DNA of 64,000 nucleotides, from contig CM055895.1 in assembly GCA_029582155.1 (NCBI GenBank), positions 6,692,544 through 6,756,543 of the forward strand, read 5' to 3'. The notes below the pieces were generated by a model. It had not been told where the DNA came from. It saw only the letters and a list, made by a program, of their open reading frames with translations, and made no database searches. Source of the stretch: Panopea generosa (taxonomy: Eukaryota > Mollusca > Bivalvia > Adapedonta > Hiatellidae). This document shows, piece by piece, positions 11,157 through 22,206 of the stretch (position 1 is the stretch's first letter; each line of letters opens with the position of its first letter). Both the position numbers and the translations under genes were made by a program.

Positions 11157-11960
11157 GTGAAAAGTTCACGGAAACAGCGAGATATTTCACGGAATACGTT
11201 AAGTATTGTTGTTATCTCACGGAATAAGAGGAGTGTTGTAAATAGCTTACGGAAAAGGCGGAGCATTGGAAATAATTCAAGGGATAAGAGGAGTATTGTA
11301 ATGATTTCACGGAATAAGCGGAGTATTGGAAATAATTCAAGGGCTAAGCGGAGTATTGTAAATAGCTTACGGAATAAGCGGAGTATTGTTATAATTTCAC
11401 GGAATAAGCGGAGTATTGTAATTCTCTCACGGAATTAGCGGGGTATGGGGTATTGTAATGATTTCACAGAATAAGCGGAGTATTGTGAATAATTCAAGGG
11501 ATAAGCGGAGTATTGTAAATAGCTTACGGAATAAGCGGAGTATTGTAATAATTTCACGAAATAAGCAGAGTATTGTAATTCTCTCACGCAATTAGTGGGG
11601 TATGGGGTATTGTAATGATTTCACGGAATAAGCGGAGTATTGTTACGACGGTTCAAGGAATAGTGAAATATTGTAATTATTTCACGGAATAAGGGGAATA
11701 TTATAATTATCTCACGGAATAAACGTAGTATTGTAAATTGTTCAAGAAATAGGCGGAGTATTGTAAATAGTTCACGGAATAAGCGGTGTATTGTAATTTG
11801 CTTACGGAATAAGCAGACTATTGTAATTATCTTACGGAATAAGCAGACTATTGTAATTATCTTATGGAATAAGCGGAGTTTTGTTATAGTTTAAGGAATA
11901 AGCGAGGTATTGTAATTATCTCACGGAATAAACAGAGTACTGTAAATTGCCGACGAAATA
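11157..11960. repeat. Minisatellite, about 30-bp unit
   Basis: Tandem copies of a roughly 30-bp unit around CACGGAATAAGCGGAGTATT followed by GTAATNATTT, with scattered variants. It starts about 160 bp after the transporter stop codon. The open frame at 11157-11438, with a repeated SRNKRSIV motif, is a by-product of the period. Confidence 0.9.
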
Positions 11961-13227
11961 TCTAGATAAACAATAACTTCTGTTGAGAGAGTTCACGTTT
12001 TATCCAGTGCCATACGATCAGGCAGAATGTAGTTAAATATTCATTAGGGTAATTCGCCTTACAAGTCGAACAGGTTATGTTTTTTCTTTAACACTTACAA
12101 AACGTCTGCCATGCCAGACTGTAAGTAACATGCGGATATCATAGCGTGTTATCCATGTTAGCTTTGCAAGAATTATTTACGCAGTATCTCGGATATAATG
12201 TATGAAACTGCTAAAAATAGTCGAAACCCATTTTCGCCTCTGAGACGAACACATTCGCCCTTAACTCGAACGCGTTCGCCCTTAACTCGAATATGTTTGA
12301 CCATGAGTGATCTGCTATATCTAAGGTCTGTGGTCGACTGGTTAAGGTGTCCAACTATCGATCCAGAAGTCCCAGGAGGGATGCTTATTAGCGACATTCA
12401 GAGTAGGTAAAACATAAAATTCATATCTTAGATGTGCAACATGTGTCATAATTAAAGAAATATACACATATGTTTTACTTTACTTATCATCTGTTTTCAG
12501 CTCTTTAGCAAATGGTACAACTATCCATTTACTTACCTTGAATGAGCAGTAGGGGGTTTATTTGCAAATTTACCAGAGAACATGGGAATACTTCAACACA
12601 ATGACTATATTAAACTTAGACCATTCTTTAATACACGTGTTTCAAATAATCAGACAGTTTCATTCAGTTGCATTACTGTTGTTTCGCCAGCTTTTGTACT
12701 CTTTTCTGCTTTTGCATTTTCTTTTAATTCTTTGTTCACAAGTCTTTATTTTTTTTTCTCTTCTGCTTCTGCAGCCCGTGTGGTTCCGGCTAAGAATAGA
12801 ATCACTGTCGATCTCTGCAGAGGGGTAAGAATCCTCCGAATGGGTGTCATGTTCATTTTATCATTTTTTGTTATGTTCACTATTGTGGTTAAATTATCAA
12901 CCCCTGTGTGGTTCCAGAGAGCCATGAGTGATGGCAAGACTAGGATCACTGTGGCTTATGCATGTCGTGAGAAGCGACAAATTGAATAATACGATAGAAT
13001 TTGCTGAAACTCTGCAGTTCTGCAGGTATCAAGGTTCATTCTGCATATTCATTTGTTGATGTATTTTTTTTAATATGTATGTTAATTTGTTGTTTTTGTA
13101 CATGTAGAGTGAACCTGGAATCTTCCTTCCTGTTGGCGTCGAATAACTTATAATGTGTTGGTACGCCGTAAAACCCTATTCATTCATTCTGCTTCTGCAC
13201 TCTTTTTCTCTTTTTCCATTTTTCCGT
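11961..13227. other. No gene recognised; repeat remnants
   Basis: Holds three tandem copies of a short CGAAC-type motif (TTCGCCCTTAACTCGAA) near 12240-12290 and a possible tRNA-like SINE remnant near 12320-12380 (GTGGTCGACTGGTTAAGGTG). Two near-copies of a GTGTGGTTCC...GGATCACTGT segment lie at about 12779 and 12904, and the repeat-end-like CGTAAAACCCTATTCATTC at about 13168. The open frames are Phe/Leu-rich and unconvincing. Confidence 0.45.
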
Positions 13228-13725
13228 TCATTTTTCATCCGAAGATATCACGAAATACTCAGATTTTCTTTTTAATGATTTGCCATTACTGTCAAATGTT
13301 TGTGTTTGAAATGTTAATAAGGGGTAAGATGGATATTTTGTTGTTGTTAGATTTTGAATACTTTGGGACTTCTTCCATGTATTGTACATAGAATCATGGA
13401 AAGATGTTCCATAATTGTATGTAAGCACATATGGTGATTTCATTTGGTCCATTAGTGCGGACTCAACAACACTGAGTGCCATCTCATCACTACATTCGCT
13501 GACAGGTGCATCGTTTCCAATCGAATGCTTCTCAGGTAGTTGAGTTTCCTGATCTGTCAAACATTGATCTAATAATTCGAGCATGCCGGATTCATTTATC
13601 GTTATGGGTGAATCAACTACCTGTGATGCATTATCAGAAAGGGTACATACGTCGACGGATACAGCGATCTCTTGAGAGCCTATTGGATTTACTGGGGCTT
13701 TTAAAGGGACATTGAAGTCATGCAT
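13228..13725 (-). CDS. Hypothetical protein, 165 aa, unrecognised
   Basis: A single uninterrupted minus-strand frame from ATG at 13725 to TGA at 13228-13230. The composition is protein-like and not repeat-derived: an acidic, Ser/Glu-rich N-terminal half (MLELLDQCLTDQETQLPE, SECSDEMALSVVESALMD), an aromatic middle (YVLTYNYGTSFHDSMYNTW) and a basic C-terminus (GKSLKRKSEYFV). No signal peptide or membrane helix is seen, and I recognise no domain. The ATG at 13721 is a possible alternative start. It could be a small single-exon gene, one exon of a larger gene, or a fragment of a mobile-element protein. Confidence 0.4.
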   Translation of the reverse strand: MHDFNVPLKAPVNPIGSQEIAVSVDVCTLSDNASQVVDSPITINESGMLELLDQCLTDQETQLPEKHSIGNDAPVSECSDEMALSVVESALMDQMKSPYVLTYNYGTSFHDSMYNTWKKSQSIQNLTTTKYPSYPLLTFQTQTFDSNGKSLKRKSEYFVISSDEK

Positions 13726-13843
13726 ATTTTACCGGGTGCGGAATTTTATCCTTAACCCCTCCAAGTGTTCATCCTACCCTACTGTGGCGTTGGAACGATT
13801 TATGACGTGACGTATTAAAACATATGACGTGATATATTAAATT

Positions 13844-13970
13844 TGACCGGGGTTAGATATTTCTTTCTTGCACACCGGATAAGGATATATGCATGTTAAC
13901 CGGAGTTAGATATTTCTTTCTTGCTCACTGGATACGGATATCTGCATTTTTACAGGGATTAGATGTTTCT
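13844..13970. repeat. Short tandem repeat, about 60-bp unit, three copies
   Basis: Three diverged copies of a unit with GTTAGATATTTCTTTCTTGC followed by CACCGGATAAGGATATATGC. The copies begin near 13848, 13905 and 13957 (the last is partial). Confidence 0.7.
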
Positions 13971-14488
13971 ATCTCGCCCTGGGGCCGAGATAAAATTCTC
14001 GCGCTGTGACGTTGGAACCATCAAGATGACGAAACGTATATAATATATGACGTTAATCATATAAATAAACGTCTTAAAAGCAATCGTTGTAAAATCTATA
14101 ATGATAAATTAAATTAAAATAATTATTCACTGTGTTTGGTACGCAAGAAAAAGAATCATTCATAGCTTTTCCGGTTCGGATAGAAAATTCCATGTAACTT
14201 CTAACCGGCTTAGATGTTGTTCTACGTTCTCGTTCCTGGGTACCAGTCATTGTCTTCTTACATAATTTTTATTTTAGAATGAAGCACATGAAAGACAAAC
14301 ATTGATTGGCAGACATAAACACGAGCGCGTGCGCGTTAGCACTGTTTGTTTCAAAATTAGTATTTCGCGCGCTCCTCGTAAGTTTTCATTGAATTAAATG
14401 GATTTGTCAGTGTTCATCACTGAAGTTAAGATTGCGATCATCATGTTATTACATGTGGCAGCAAATCAACGTGACCTGATACTATGGA

Positions 14489-15059
14489 CCACAGGAGCTT
14501 GGGGAGTGGATAATAACGTTTGATGGGGATGGGGGTCCACTGGTGTATATAAAAAGACAAGGAAAGAAACAAACGTTGACCCCTTCCCCGATCAAAATTA
14601 AAATTTCTAAGTCAATAGGCCATCAATTTTAACAAACCCGGTCTCGTTCTATCGCTGAATGATTTATCTTCAAGATCGATCCGGTAAGTAAAGCAAAAAC
14701 GAAATTTAAATGTAAATGTTTGGCATTAACAGCATATTTTTTGTCCACCAACAGTTATGGCAATGGAAGTAGCATGTTCGGATGTTCTCGGCTTTATTTT
14801 TTTTTCAAATTGGCCAATTCTGAAAGCGTAAGCGTCTCCGTGACTTGGAACGGAAGACGTTTAAAATACAGCAAATTTTAACCAACCAGACACGACCCCG
14901 TATTTGCTCCATACGATAATGACGTCATATCCGTTGCCGTAAATGTTGAGAATAAAAAATACGCCGTTTTTTTGGGAACTCAGTACGGGTCAACGTTTGT
15001 TTCTTTCCTTGTCTCTTTATATACGCCAGACGACCCCCACCCCATCAAACGCTATTAAT
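14489..15059. mobile_element. MITE-like inverted-repeat element
   Basis: About 72 bp at 14512-14583 (AATAACGTTTGATGGGGATG...AACGTTGACCCC) reappear as a near-perfect inverted copy at 14987-15059. Between the arms is non-coding sequence. A second partial copy at 21695-21873 matches 14489-14670 in direct orientation, so the family extends leftwards to about 14489. A separate direct repeat (CAAGAAAAAGAATCATTCAT) flanks the unit at about 14145 and 15083. No target-site duplication was established. Confidence 0.6.
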
Positions 15060-15122
15060 AATAATTCGATGTGTTCGGTATGCAAGAAAAAGAATCATTC
15101 ATGGCTTGTTCGGTTCAGAATG

Positions 15123-15800
15123 AAAATTTCGTCCCTTGGGATAACTTTTCACGCGAACAAGGCTCGCCTAACCAGTAATCCCTCGGGACGGAATTTTCTA
15201 TCCGAACCCCAAACCCATGTAAGATTCTTATTTTCAGTCCCTTGGGATAACTGTTTTTTGATGGAACGAGGCACTTAACCAGTTATTGTTCAATCAGAAT
15301 TGTTCACTTGTATAAGTATGTCCTTGTTAGAGGATTGCAACACAGGCATTCAAAATTGGGCTCACTGTGTCAAATCACTCTGATAACTACGGATTTTCTT
15401 ATAGGATCTACATGTATATGGATTAATTCAGCAGCGGTTGAATTAAAATGTTTTCATTTAATATTTAAGCAAAAAGTTTTTGAAGTATTTAAGCAAAGTT
15501 GGTGAAATGGCATATCAATCAGCGGCAAACTTATGTTATACAAGCATTCTTAACAGTTGTTTGAAATCGTAATTTGCCTTAATGTATTACCTTCTAAATT
15601 GAGAATACCTTTAACGAGGCCAATGTTATCCTCACCTTAGCTTACTTATCAACATATAATATAGATATAGACATAAAAGTATTTATTTTCAAGTTTAAAC
15701 TCACACGAAAGTTTTATAGTTTAAATTTATAGTCTACATTTTGAATTTTTTTTTTTTATAAATGTCAAATTAAATCATGTTTTGTATGTTTGATCTAAGT
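15123..15800. other. No gene recognised
   Basis: AT-rich sequence with no recognised exon, RNA gene or repeat apart from a short duplicated GTCCCTTGGGATAACT motif near 15133 and 15238. Confidence 0.4.
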
Positions 15801-15802
15801 CG

Positions 15803-16125
15803 GGTCCGATTAATTCAGTCGGTAATGCGCCTGACTATCAATCCAGGGGTTGTGAGTTCGAATTCCCGCCCGACAACAGTCTCCGTGATGATTAATATAC
15901 GACATTGTGTCTTATTATCATTCGTCTCTCACTGTTGATTCAAGTGGGAAAGTTATCAGTTACTTGCGGAGATTGGGTGTGCTTGAGTACTGGTTAACCT
16001 TTCAGGATTTCAGGAAACCGTGGTTAGGTTAAATGATCGCCTAATAGACGTCGATGGCATAAAATTGACACTAAATATCAATCAATCAGTCAATCAATCA
16101 ATCATTCAATCAATCAATCAATGTT
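15803..16125 (+). mobile_element. tRNA-derived SINE, copy 2 (best preserved)
   Basis: Head: AATTCAGTCGGTAATGCG (D-arm-like), TGACTATCAATCCAGG (anticodon-arm-like) and GTGAGTTCGAATTCCCGCC (T-arm-like, B-box GGTTCGAAT type). Body: ACTTGCGGAGATTGGGTGTG and AATAGACGTCGATGGCATAA. The tail is a run of AATC repeats at about 16078-16120. An active tRNA gene is unlikely because the acceptor stem does not close and the head is fused to a repeated body. Confidence 0.8.
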
Positions 16126-17440
16126 ATGTTGGATCTATAAATTCTATGAATTATATATATATTCCATTGCATGTGTTATATAATATATCTTTAATGTGAC
16201 ATTTTGATTGCCAATAACATAAGTCTCAATACAATCTGTATTCTGTATCCGTTATTATTTCTGCGTTGTTCGCGTATTCTACATTAGTGTTACTCTTTCT
16301 AACTGTTATATAATACAATAACAGTTTTGCTATGAAAATACAAGTTTATACGGATTGGAACACAATTCTTATTCGTATTTTTGTGATGTTTCTCATTACT
16401 AGTTGTTTGTTTTGGCATTTTAATTCTAGAGCCAAACGGTAGGGAAATCACCGTTTGTGGTTTGTAAATCATAACATGTAACATATCATATGGCTGAATG
16501 GTTTCTTATATACAGCTGTACACAAAGATAGAAAAAGCTGATTTGATGCGAAACTCTCGTCATATATGCACTGACGAAGTGACATTAGGTGGTTTTTAAT
16601 CGGCATTTGATCGTGTGAAACTATTTAAAAGCCTTGTTAATACTTATATTAGTATTACATGTCAGTGTTTGATATTTCATATGATGTTACTACTTATGAT
16701 TTAGAGAATAGTTCTAGACCTGGTTGACCCGGTATAATTTTATATAATACACGTACCTATCGAATTATGAGTAGTACATTATATACTCATAGTTCAACGA
16801 GTAATAAAGATTGGCTGTCAACTGGATTATTACGAGGGGTTTTCAATAAATATTGGCAAACGTTCAATGTGGCAATACAAAAGTATATATCTTCTGCCTA
16901 TCAATACAACTCTGTTGTTAAAGCCAAATGATAAGGAAAACATTCATTTAATGTTTTAAAATATTTTACGCGTTCGACAACTTGAATACATATAGAATGT
17001 AAAGCAGTTAATGTATCATTATGCACACTTAAGTATGGATAAATACCATTTTGATTAATGATCATGAAACCAAAAACACAGCGAACCCATGATAATCAAA
17101 TACAACTTGAAAATTCCATATCTATTTTATCTAAATATAGAACACCACCAACAACAAAAATGGTGAACAAAAATAAAGTCCCTTTTAAAAAAATCGGTTT
17201 TAAAGATGTCGTTGTAAGCTAAAAAAAATGGTATATATTTAGTTAGTTTATATAAAAAATAATAAAAAAAGGCATAAAATTAAAAGTTTGCTCTAGCATC
17301 ACATTTATCAGGTGGGGGTGGCCGTGAAGTAGTTTATCAGACAGTAGTTTAAGGAATCAAATATTTAAAAAGGGTAGTTACTTTTAATCCCAATGTTACT
17401 TGCAGCTGCCCATCAACAGATCGCTGTTATCACATTCGTG
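16126..17440. other. No gene recognised
   Basis: AT-rich intergenic sequence with no convincing ORF, exon or repeat that I can name. Confidence 0.4.
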
Positions 17441-17444
17441 CGGT

Positions 17445-18200
17445 CGAACAACTTTGGTGGTTCATTTTCATTCTGATGTGGTCACTATACATTATGCCAT
17501 GGTTACTTTTCATTTTGATATGGTCGATATACATTATCCCATGGTTACTTTTCATTCTGATGTAGTCAGATTATATTATGCCATGGTTACTTTTCATTCT
17601 GATGTGGTCACTATACATTATGCCATGGTTACTTTTCATTTTGATATGGTCGATATACATTATGCCATGGTTACTTTTCATTCTGATGTAGTCAGAATAT
17701 ATTATGACATGGTTACTTTTCATTTTGATATGGTTAATATACATTATGCCATGGTTACTTTTCATTCTGATGTGGTCAACTTTTCATTCTGATGTGGTCA
17801 CTATACATTATGCCATGGTTACTATTCATTCTGATGTGGTTACTTTAAGTTATGCCATGGTTACTTTTCATTCTGATGTGGTCACTATACATTATGCCAT
17901 GGTTACTTTTCATTCTGATGTGGTTACTATACATTATGCCATGGTTACTTTTCATTCTGATGTGGTCACTATACATTATGCCATGGTTACTATTCATTCT
18001 GATGTGGTTACTATAAGTTATGCCATGGTTACTTTTCATTCTGATGTGGTTACTATACATTATGCCATGGTTACTTTTCATTCTGATGTAGTCAGATTAT
18101 ATTATGCCATGGTTACTTTTCATTCTGATGTGGTTACTATACATTATGATATGGTTGTTTTTCATTCTAATATAGTCCGATGTCATTCTGATGTGGACAC
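17445..18200. repeat. Minisatellite, about 42-bp unit
   Basis: Tandem copies of TTTTCATTCTGATGTGGTCA followed by CTATACATTATGCCATGGTTAC. Frames stay open on both strands because 42 is a multiple of three; the apparent 130- and 166-residue proteins are artefacts. Confidence 0.92.
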
Positions 18201-19080
18201 TTGAAAGTGAAACCATCAAAGTCGTGTTTGGCGTTTCATAGGTATGCCAACATTTTTTTTAATTTTAACCACCAACTGCTTGTTCATTTATTTACCCCGT
18301 AGAAGGTGTGAGAAGATCGGGTGGACGATCCTCCATTACGTGTTACTTAATTATATGTTTATATGTCTCTGTCAATACACCTTACAAAAAACATAATTTA
18401 CTTAAAACATAGGAATGACATAAAAATAGGAAGACAAAAGCCAAACATATGGGATTGTATAGCTTGTATGTGCTCATCAACATGTGCACAGAATAGTCAA
18501 AGAAGACATTTCTTTCACTCATGAATACATACAAATAATTGATAATTCGACATAGTCAACATTGTTATCAGCTTTCTTTGGTACCAAAATTATTAAATTC
18601 AGACAAAGGTTCAAAGAGTAATTAAAGAAATACTATAGGTGTCACCCGAATTTCAGTCGTGTGCATTGAACTGATAATTAGCCTGCCAGTGTCTGTTAGT
18701 CACTGACTATGCAAATAGATCCATGCAAATGACATAGCCCTGTCCCACAATAGATAAGTTCGCGATTAACTGGAATAGTATCCTTTAAACTATACAACAG
18801 ACCACTAAACATAGTGTAGTAAGTTTGTCACCCCCCCCCTCCCCCCCCCCCACCTCCACCATCAAACACATTCTCCCCTCTGGACCCTTCAGTTAGCACA
18901 CTATCCACCGACAGATCGGTTTTTGTTTTCGCGTTGGTTTTTGAAAACGTGTGATTGCACTCAGCTTTTTGTATTTTTATTTTAAGTACGCGGACATCCG
19001 CATTTGTGCATCGGTATATCTTAACGTTACATCCGTATATATCATCGTTACCGTTATTATTGTTAAAATAAACATATTGG
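18201..19080. other. No gene recognised; poly-C tract
   Basis: Non-coding sequence containing a C-rich run at about 18832-18858 (two blocks of nine or more C separated by a T), then AT-rich sequence up to the next minisatellite. Confidence 0.5.
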
Positions 19081-19081
19081 T

Positions 19082-20735
19082 GCACCGATATAATAACGTT
19101 GCACTTGTATAATAACGGTGCACATGCATCTGTACCGCTGTACCTGTATAATAACGCTGCACCTGCATCTGTACCGGTGCGCCTGTATAATAACGGTGCA
19201 CCTGCATCTTTATCGGTGCACCTCTATGATAACGGTGCACCTGTATAATAACGGTGCACCTGCATCTTTACCGGTGCACCTGTATAATAACGGTGCACCT
19301 GTATAATAACGCTGCACCTGCATCTGTACCGGTGCACCTGTATAATAACGGTGCACCTGCATCTTTACCGGTGCACCTGTATAATAACGGTGCACCTGCA
19401 TCTTTACCGGTGCACCTCTATAATAACGGTGCACTTGTATAATAACGGTGCACCTGCATCTTTACCGGTGCACCTCTATAATAACGGTGCACCTGTATAA
19501 TAACGCTGCACCTGCATCTGTACCGGTGCACCTGTATAATAACGGTGCACCTGCATCTTTATCGGTGCACCTCTATAATAACGGTGCACCTGTATAATAA
19601 CGGTGCACCTGCATCTTTACCGGTGCACCTGTATAATAACGGTGCACCTGTATAATAACGCTGCACCTGCATCTGTACCGGTGCACCTGTATAATAACGC
19701 TGCACCTGCATCTTTACCGGTGCACCTGTAAAATAACGGTGCACCTGCATCTTTACCGGTGCACCTCTATAATAACGGTGCTCCTGTATAATAACGGTGC
19801 ACCTGTATAATAACGGTGCACCTGCATCTTTACCGGTGTACCTCTATAATAACGGTGCTCCTGTATAATAACGGTGTAACTGCATTTGTACCGGTGCACC
19901 CGTATAATAACAATGCACCTGTTTAATAACGGTGCATCTGCATCTGTACCGGTGCACCTATATAATAACGGTGCACCTGCATCTGTACCGGTGCACCTAT
20001 ATAATAACGGTGCACCTGTACCTGAACCGGTGAACCTGCATCTGTACCGATGCACCTCTATAATAACGGTGCACCTGTATAATAACGATGCACCTGTATC
20101 TGTACCGGTGAACCTGTATAATAACGGTGCACCTGCATCTGTACCGGTGCACCTGTATTATAACAATGCACATGTATAATAACGGTGCATCTGCATCTGT
20201 ACCGGTGCATCTGTATAATAACGGTGTACCTGTATCTGTACCGGTGCACCTGTATAATAACGGTACACCTGCATCTGTACCGATGCATCTGTATAATAAC
20301 GGTACACCTGTATCTGTACCGATGCACCTGTAAAATAACAATGCACCTGTATAATAACAGTGAACCTGCATCTGTACCGATGCACCTGTAAAATAACAAT
20401 GCACCTGTATGATAACAGTTAACCTGCATCTGTACCGATGCACCTGTAAAATAACAATGCGCCTGTATAATAACAGTGAACCTGCATCTGTACCAATGCA
20501 CCTGTATAATAACAATGTACCTGTACAATAACGGTGCACCTGCATATGTACCGGTACACCTGTATAATAACAATGTACCTGTATAATAACGGTGCACCTG
20601 CATATGTACCGATGCACCTGTATAATAACAAGGTACCTGTATAATAACGGTGCACCTGCATCTGTACCGATGCACCTGTATAATAACAATATACCTGTAC
20701 AATAACGGTGCACCTGCACATGTACCGGTGCTTTT
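19082..20735. repeat. Minisatellite, 39-bp dimeric unit with GGTGCACC dyad
   Basis: Each 39-bp unit consists of a 19-bp half (GGTGCACCTGTATAATAAC) and a 20-bp half (GGTGCACCTGCATCTGTACC). Both halves open with the self-complementary GGTGCACC. Homogeneous copies occupy 19.1-19.9 kb; towards 20.7 kb the dyad decays to GATGCACC, AATGCACC and GTGAACC. The long frames on both strands are artefacts. Confidence 0.93.
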
Positions 20736-20789
20736 TACCCTGATCATACACCATATACGTGTTCGGGACCACCTATAATGGTTATTGTA

Positions 20790-21460
20790 AACATAGATCT
20801 AGTTCAGTATCTAAAATATAGCATGTGATATAAATGAATAAATCAATCTGAGTGCTAACCTATCACTGACAAGCAACAGTTTATACGAGCCAATCATAGT
20901 GTATCAGGAAGTGGGCTAAACAAATACAGTTGTTTGATTACATACGCTGATAACCTCTGTCAAGATTACATAAGAGCACCGTGTAAGACATATATATATA
21001 TATATTCTGCCAAAACAATAATAAAAAAACCCCAACTCAAACGGTACTTTTATATAACACGGTAATGTATTGGGGGAAATAACCGTTTCTTTTTTTTTTA
21101 AATAAGCACTTCCTGTAATACGACCATTAATGGCAACACGTGTATATCTTCTTTGTATTGATATATGGATCGTTAAATGGGACTTCCCCCAGTATCGACT
21201 ATAATGACATTCAAGTCGATAATCTGAACAGTCGCTTATCGGTTTTACACTACAGGTAAGACACTTTTAATTTAATTTGTGAAATAAATTTTGTTTTGTT
21301 ATATAGATGTATTTATAGTGTATAACATATAGGTGTATTTATGGCGTATACTAAATTATATTGATGTATTTATAGGGTGTAATATTTGATGTATATATTG
21401 TTAATCTCGCATAAAGAATCATATATCTATTGTAACGCTGCTTTTATGTGAGCTACGGGT
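20790..21460 (+). promoter_or_regulatory. 5' flank, candidate first exon and start of intron 1 of the Toll-like receptor; also present inverted at 62.7-60.6 kb
   Basis: This stretch precedes the receptor gene. It contains the NF-kappaB-like site (21179-21188) and a candidate non-coding exon ending at TACAG|GTAAGA (21255/21256). Intron 1 would run to TTTTTCAG at 22186, 20 nt before the ATG. Blocks of it recur inverted near the right end of the window: AGTATCTAAAATATAGCATG, TATACGAGCCAATCA and TGTATTGGGGGAAAT. The exon assignment is inferred from splice signals only. Confidence 0.5.
21179..21188 (+). promoter_or_regulatory. NF-kappaB-like site GGGACTTCCC
   Basis: A 10-base match to the kappaB consensus GGGRNWYYCC. 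It lies about 70 bases before the candidate 5' exon donor and about 1 kb before the receptor ATG. NF-kappaB acts downstream of Toll receptors, so autoregulation is plausible but not shown. Confidence 0.4.
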
Positions 21461-21694
21461 GGTGATTTAAAATTAATGAGACTGATTCTATTGTGGTCAG
21501 GATATTTGGAATATCAAACTGAAACAAAGACAAAATGAAGTCCAATCTTTATTCAGCAACTTTACCAAATATCAACTCGTTTGTATTGAAATTGATAAAC
21601 TCACGCAGTTTTACACTAAGTATATTACGTCGGAGCGGGCCAGCGAGATGCTGACACAAGACGTTGAGCGACGTTAACTTCCGACTACCTTTAG

Positions 21695-21873
21695 CCACAG
21701 GAGCTTGGGGAGTGGATAATAACGTTTGACGGGGTTGGGGGTTCTCCGGCGTATAAAAAGAGACAAGGAAAGAAACAAACGTTGACCCCTTCCCTGGTCA
21801 AAATTAGAATTTCTAAGTCAATAGGCAATCAATTTTAACAAACCCTTCTCGTTCTATAGCTGAATGATTTATT
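21695..21873 (+). mobile_element. Partial copy of the 14.5-kb MITE-like element in receptor intron 1
   Basis: Matches 14489-14670 almost throughout: CACAGGAGCTTGGGGAGTGG, then AAGAAACAAACGTTGACCCC, then AATTTCTAAGTCAATAGGC. It ends at a poly-C run (about 21877-21896) and lacks the opposite inverted arm. Confidence 0.7.
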
Positions 21874-21904
21874 CAGCCCCCCCCCCCCCCCCCCCCACAC
21901 ACAC

Positions 21905-21997
21905 TCACTATATCCGAGAGATTGCGAACATTACATTGAATAATAGGTCGATTCTCGGCGCAGGTCAATATCAATAACAATCTCTCGGATATAGTGA
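21905..21997. repeat. Perfect 20-bp inverted repeat in receptor intron 1
   Basis: TCACTATATCCGAGAGATTG (21905-21924) and its exact complement (21978-21997) are separated by 53 bases. It sits immediately after a poly-C/CA tract and about 190 bases before the coding exon. It may be the termini of a tiny insertion or a structured RNA element. Confidence 0.8.
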
Positions 21998-22206
21998 GGA
22001 AAAAAAACAAACCGCACCAAGCGTGATGGGACGTGCTGTCCTAAATTACGAAAGTGAATACAACAAATTGAATTTATTTGGTGACAAAGGTACGTCAATG
22101 CATTGTATTGTTCATATCCGTACACTAACCCTTATATACTTACACTAAAATAACCTCATGTCAACTTTAGCTTTGTTCTTTTTCAGGTACCTTCCGATAA
22201 TTCACG

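Noticed and set aside
11157..11438. Basic repeat peptide SRNKRSIV
   Set aside because: By-product of the 30-bp array.
15803..15885. Functional tRNA gene (also at 7.1, 27.5, 33.8 and 34.9 kb)
   Set aside because: The A- and B-box-like arms are present but acceptor stems do not pair, and the heads are fused to repeated bodies; these are SINEs.
17400..18204. 130- and 166-residue frames rich in FHSDVVTIHYAMV
   Set aside because: By-product of the 42-bp minisatellite (14 codons); open on both strands.
19118..20772. Up to 240-residue frames with HRYYTGAPVQMQV-type repeats
   Set aside because: By-product of the 39-bp minisatellite (13 codons); the frames overlap on both strands and start at arbitrary ATGs.
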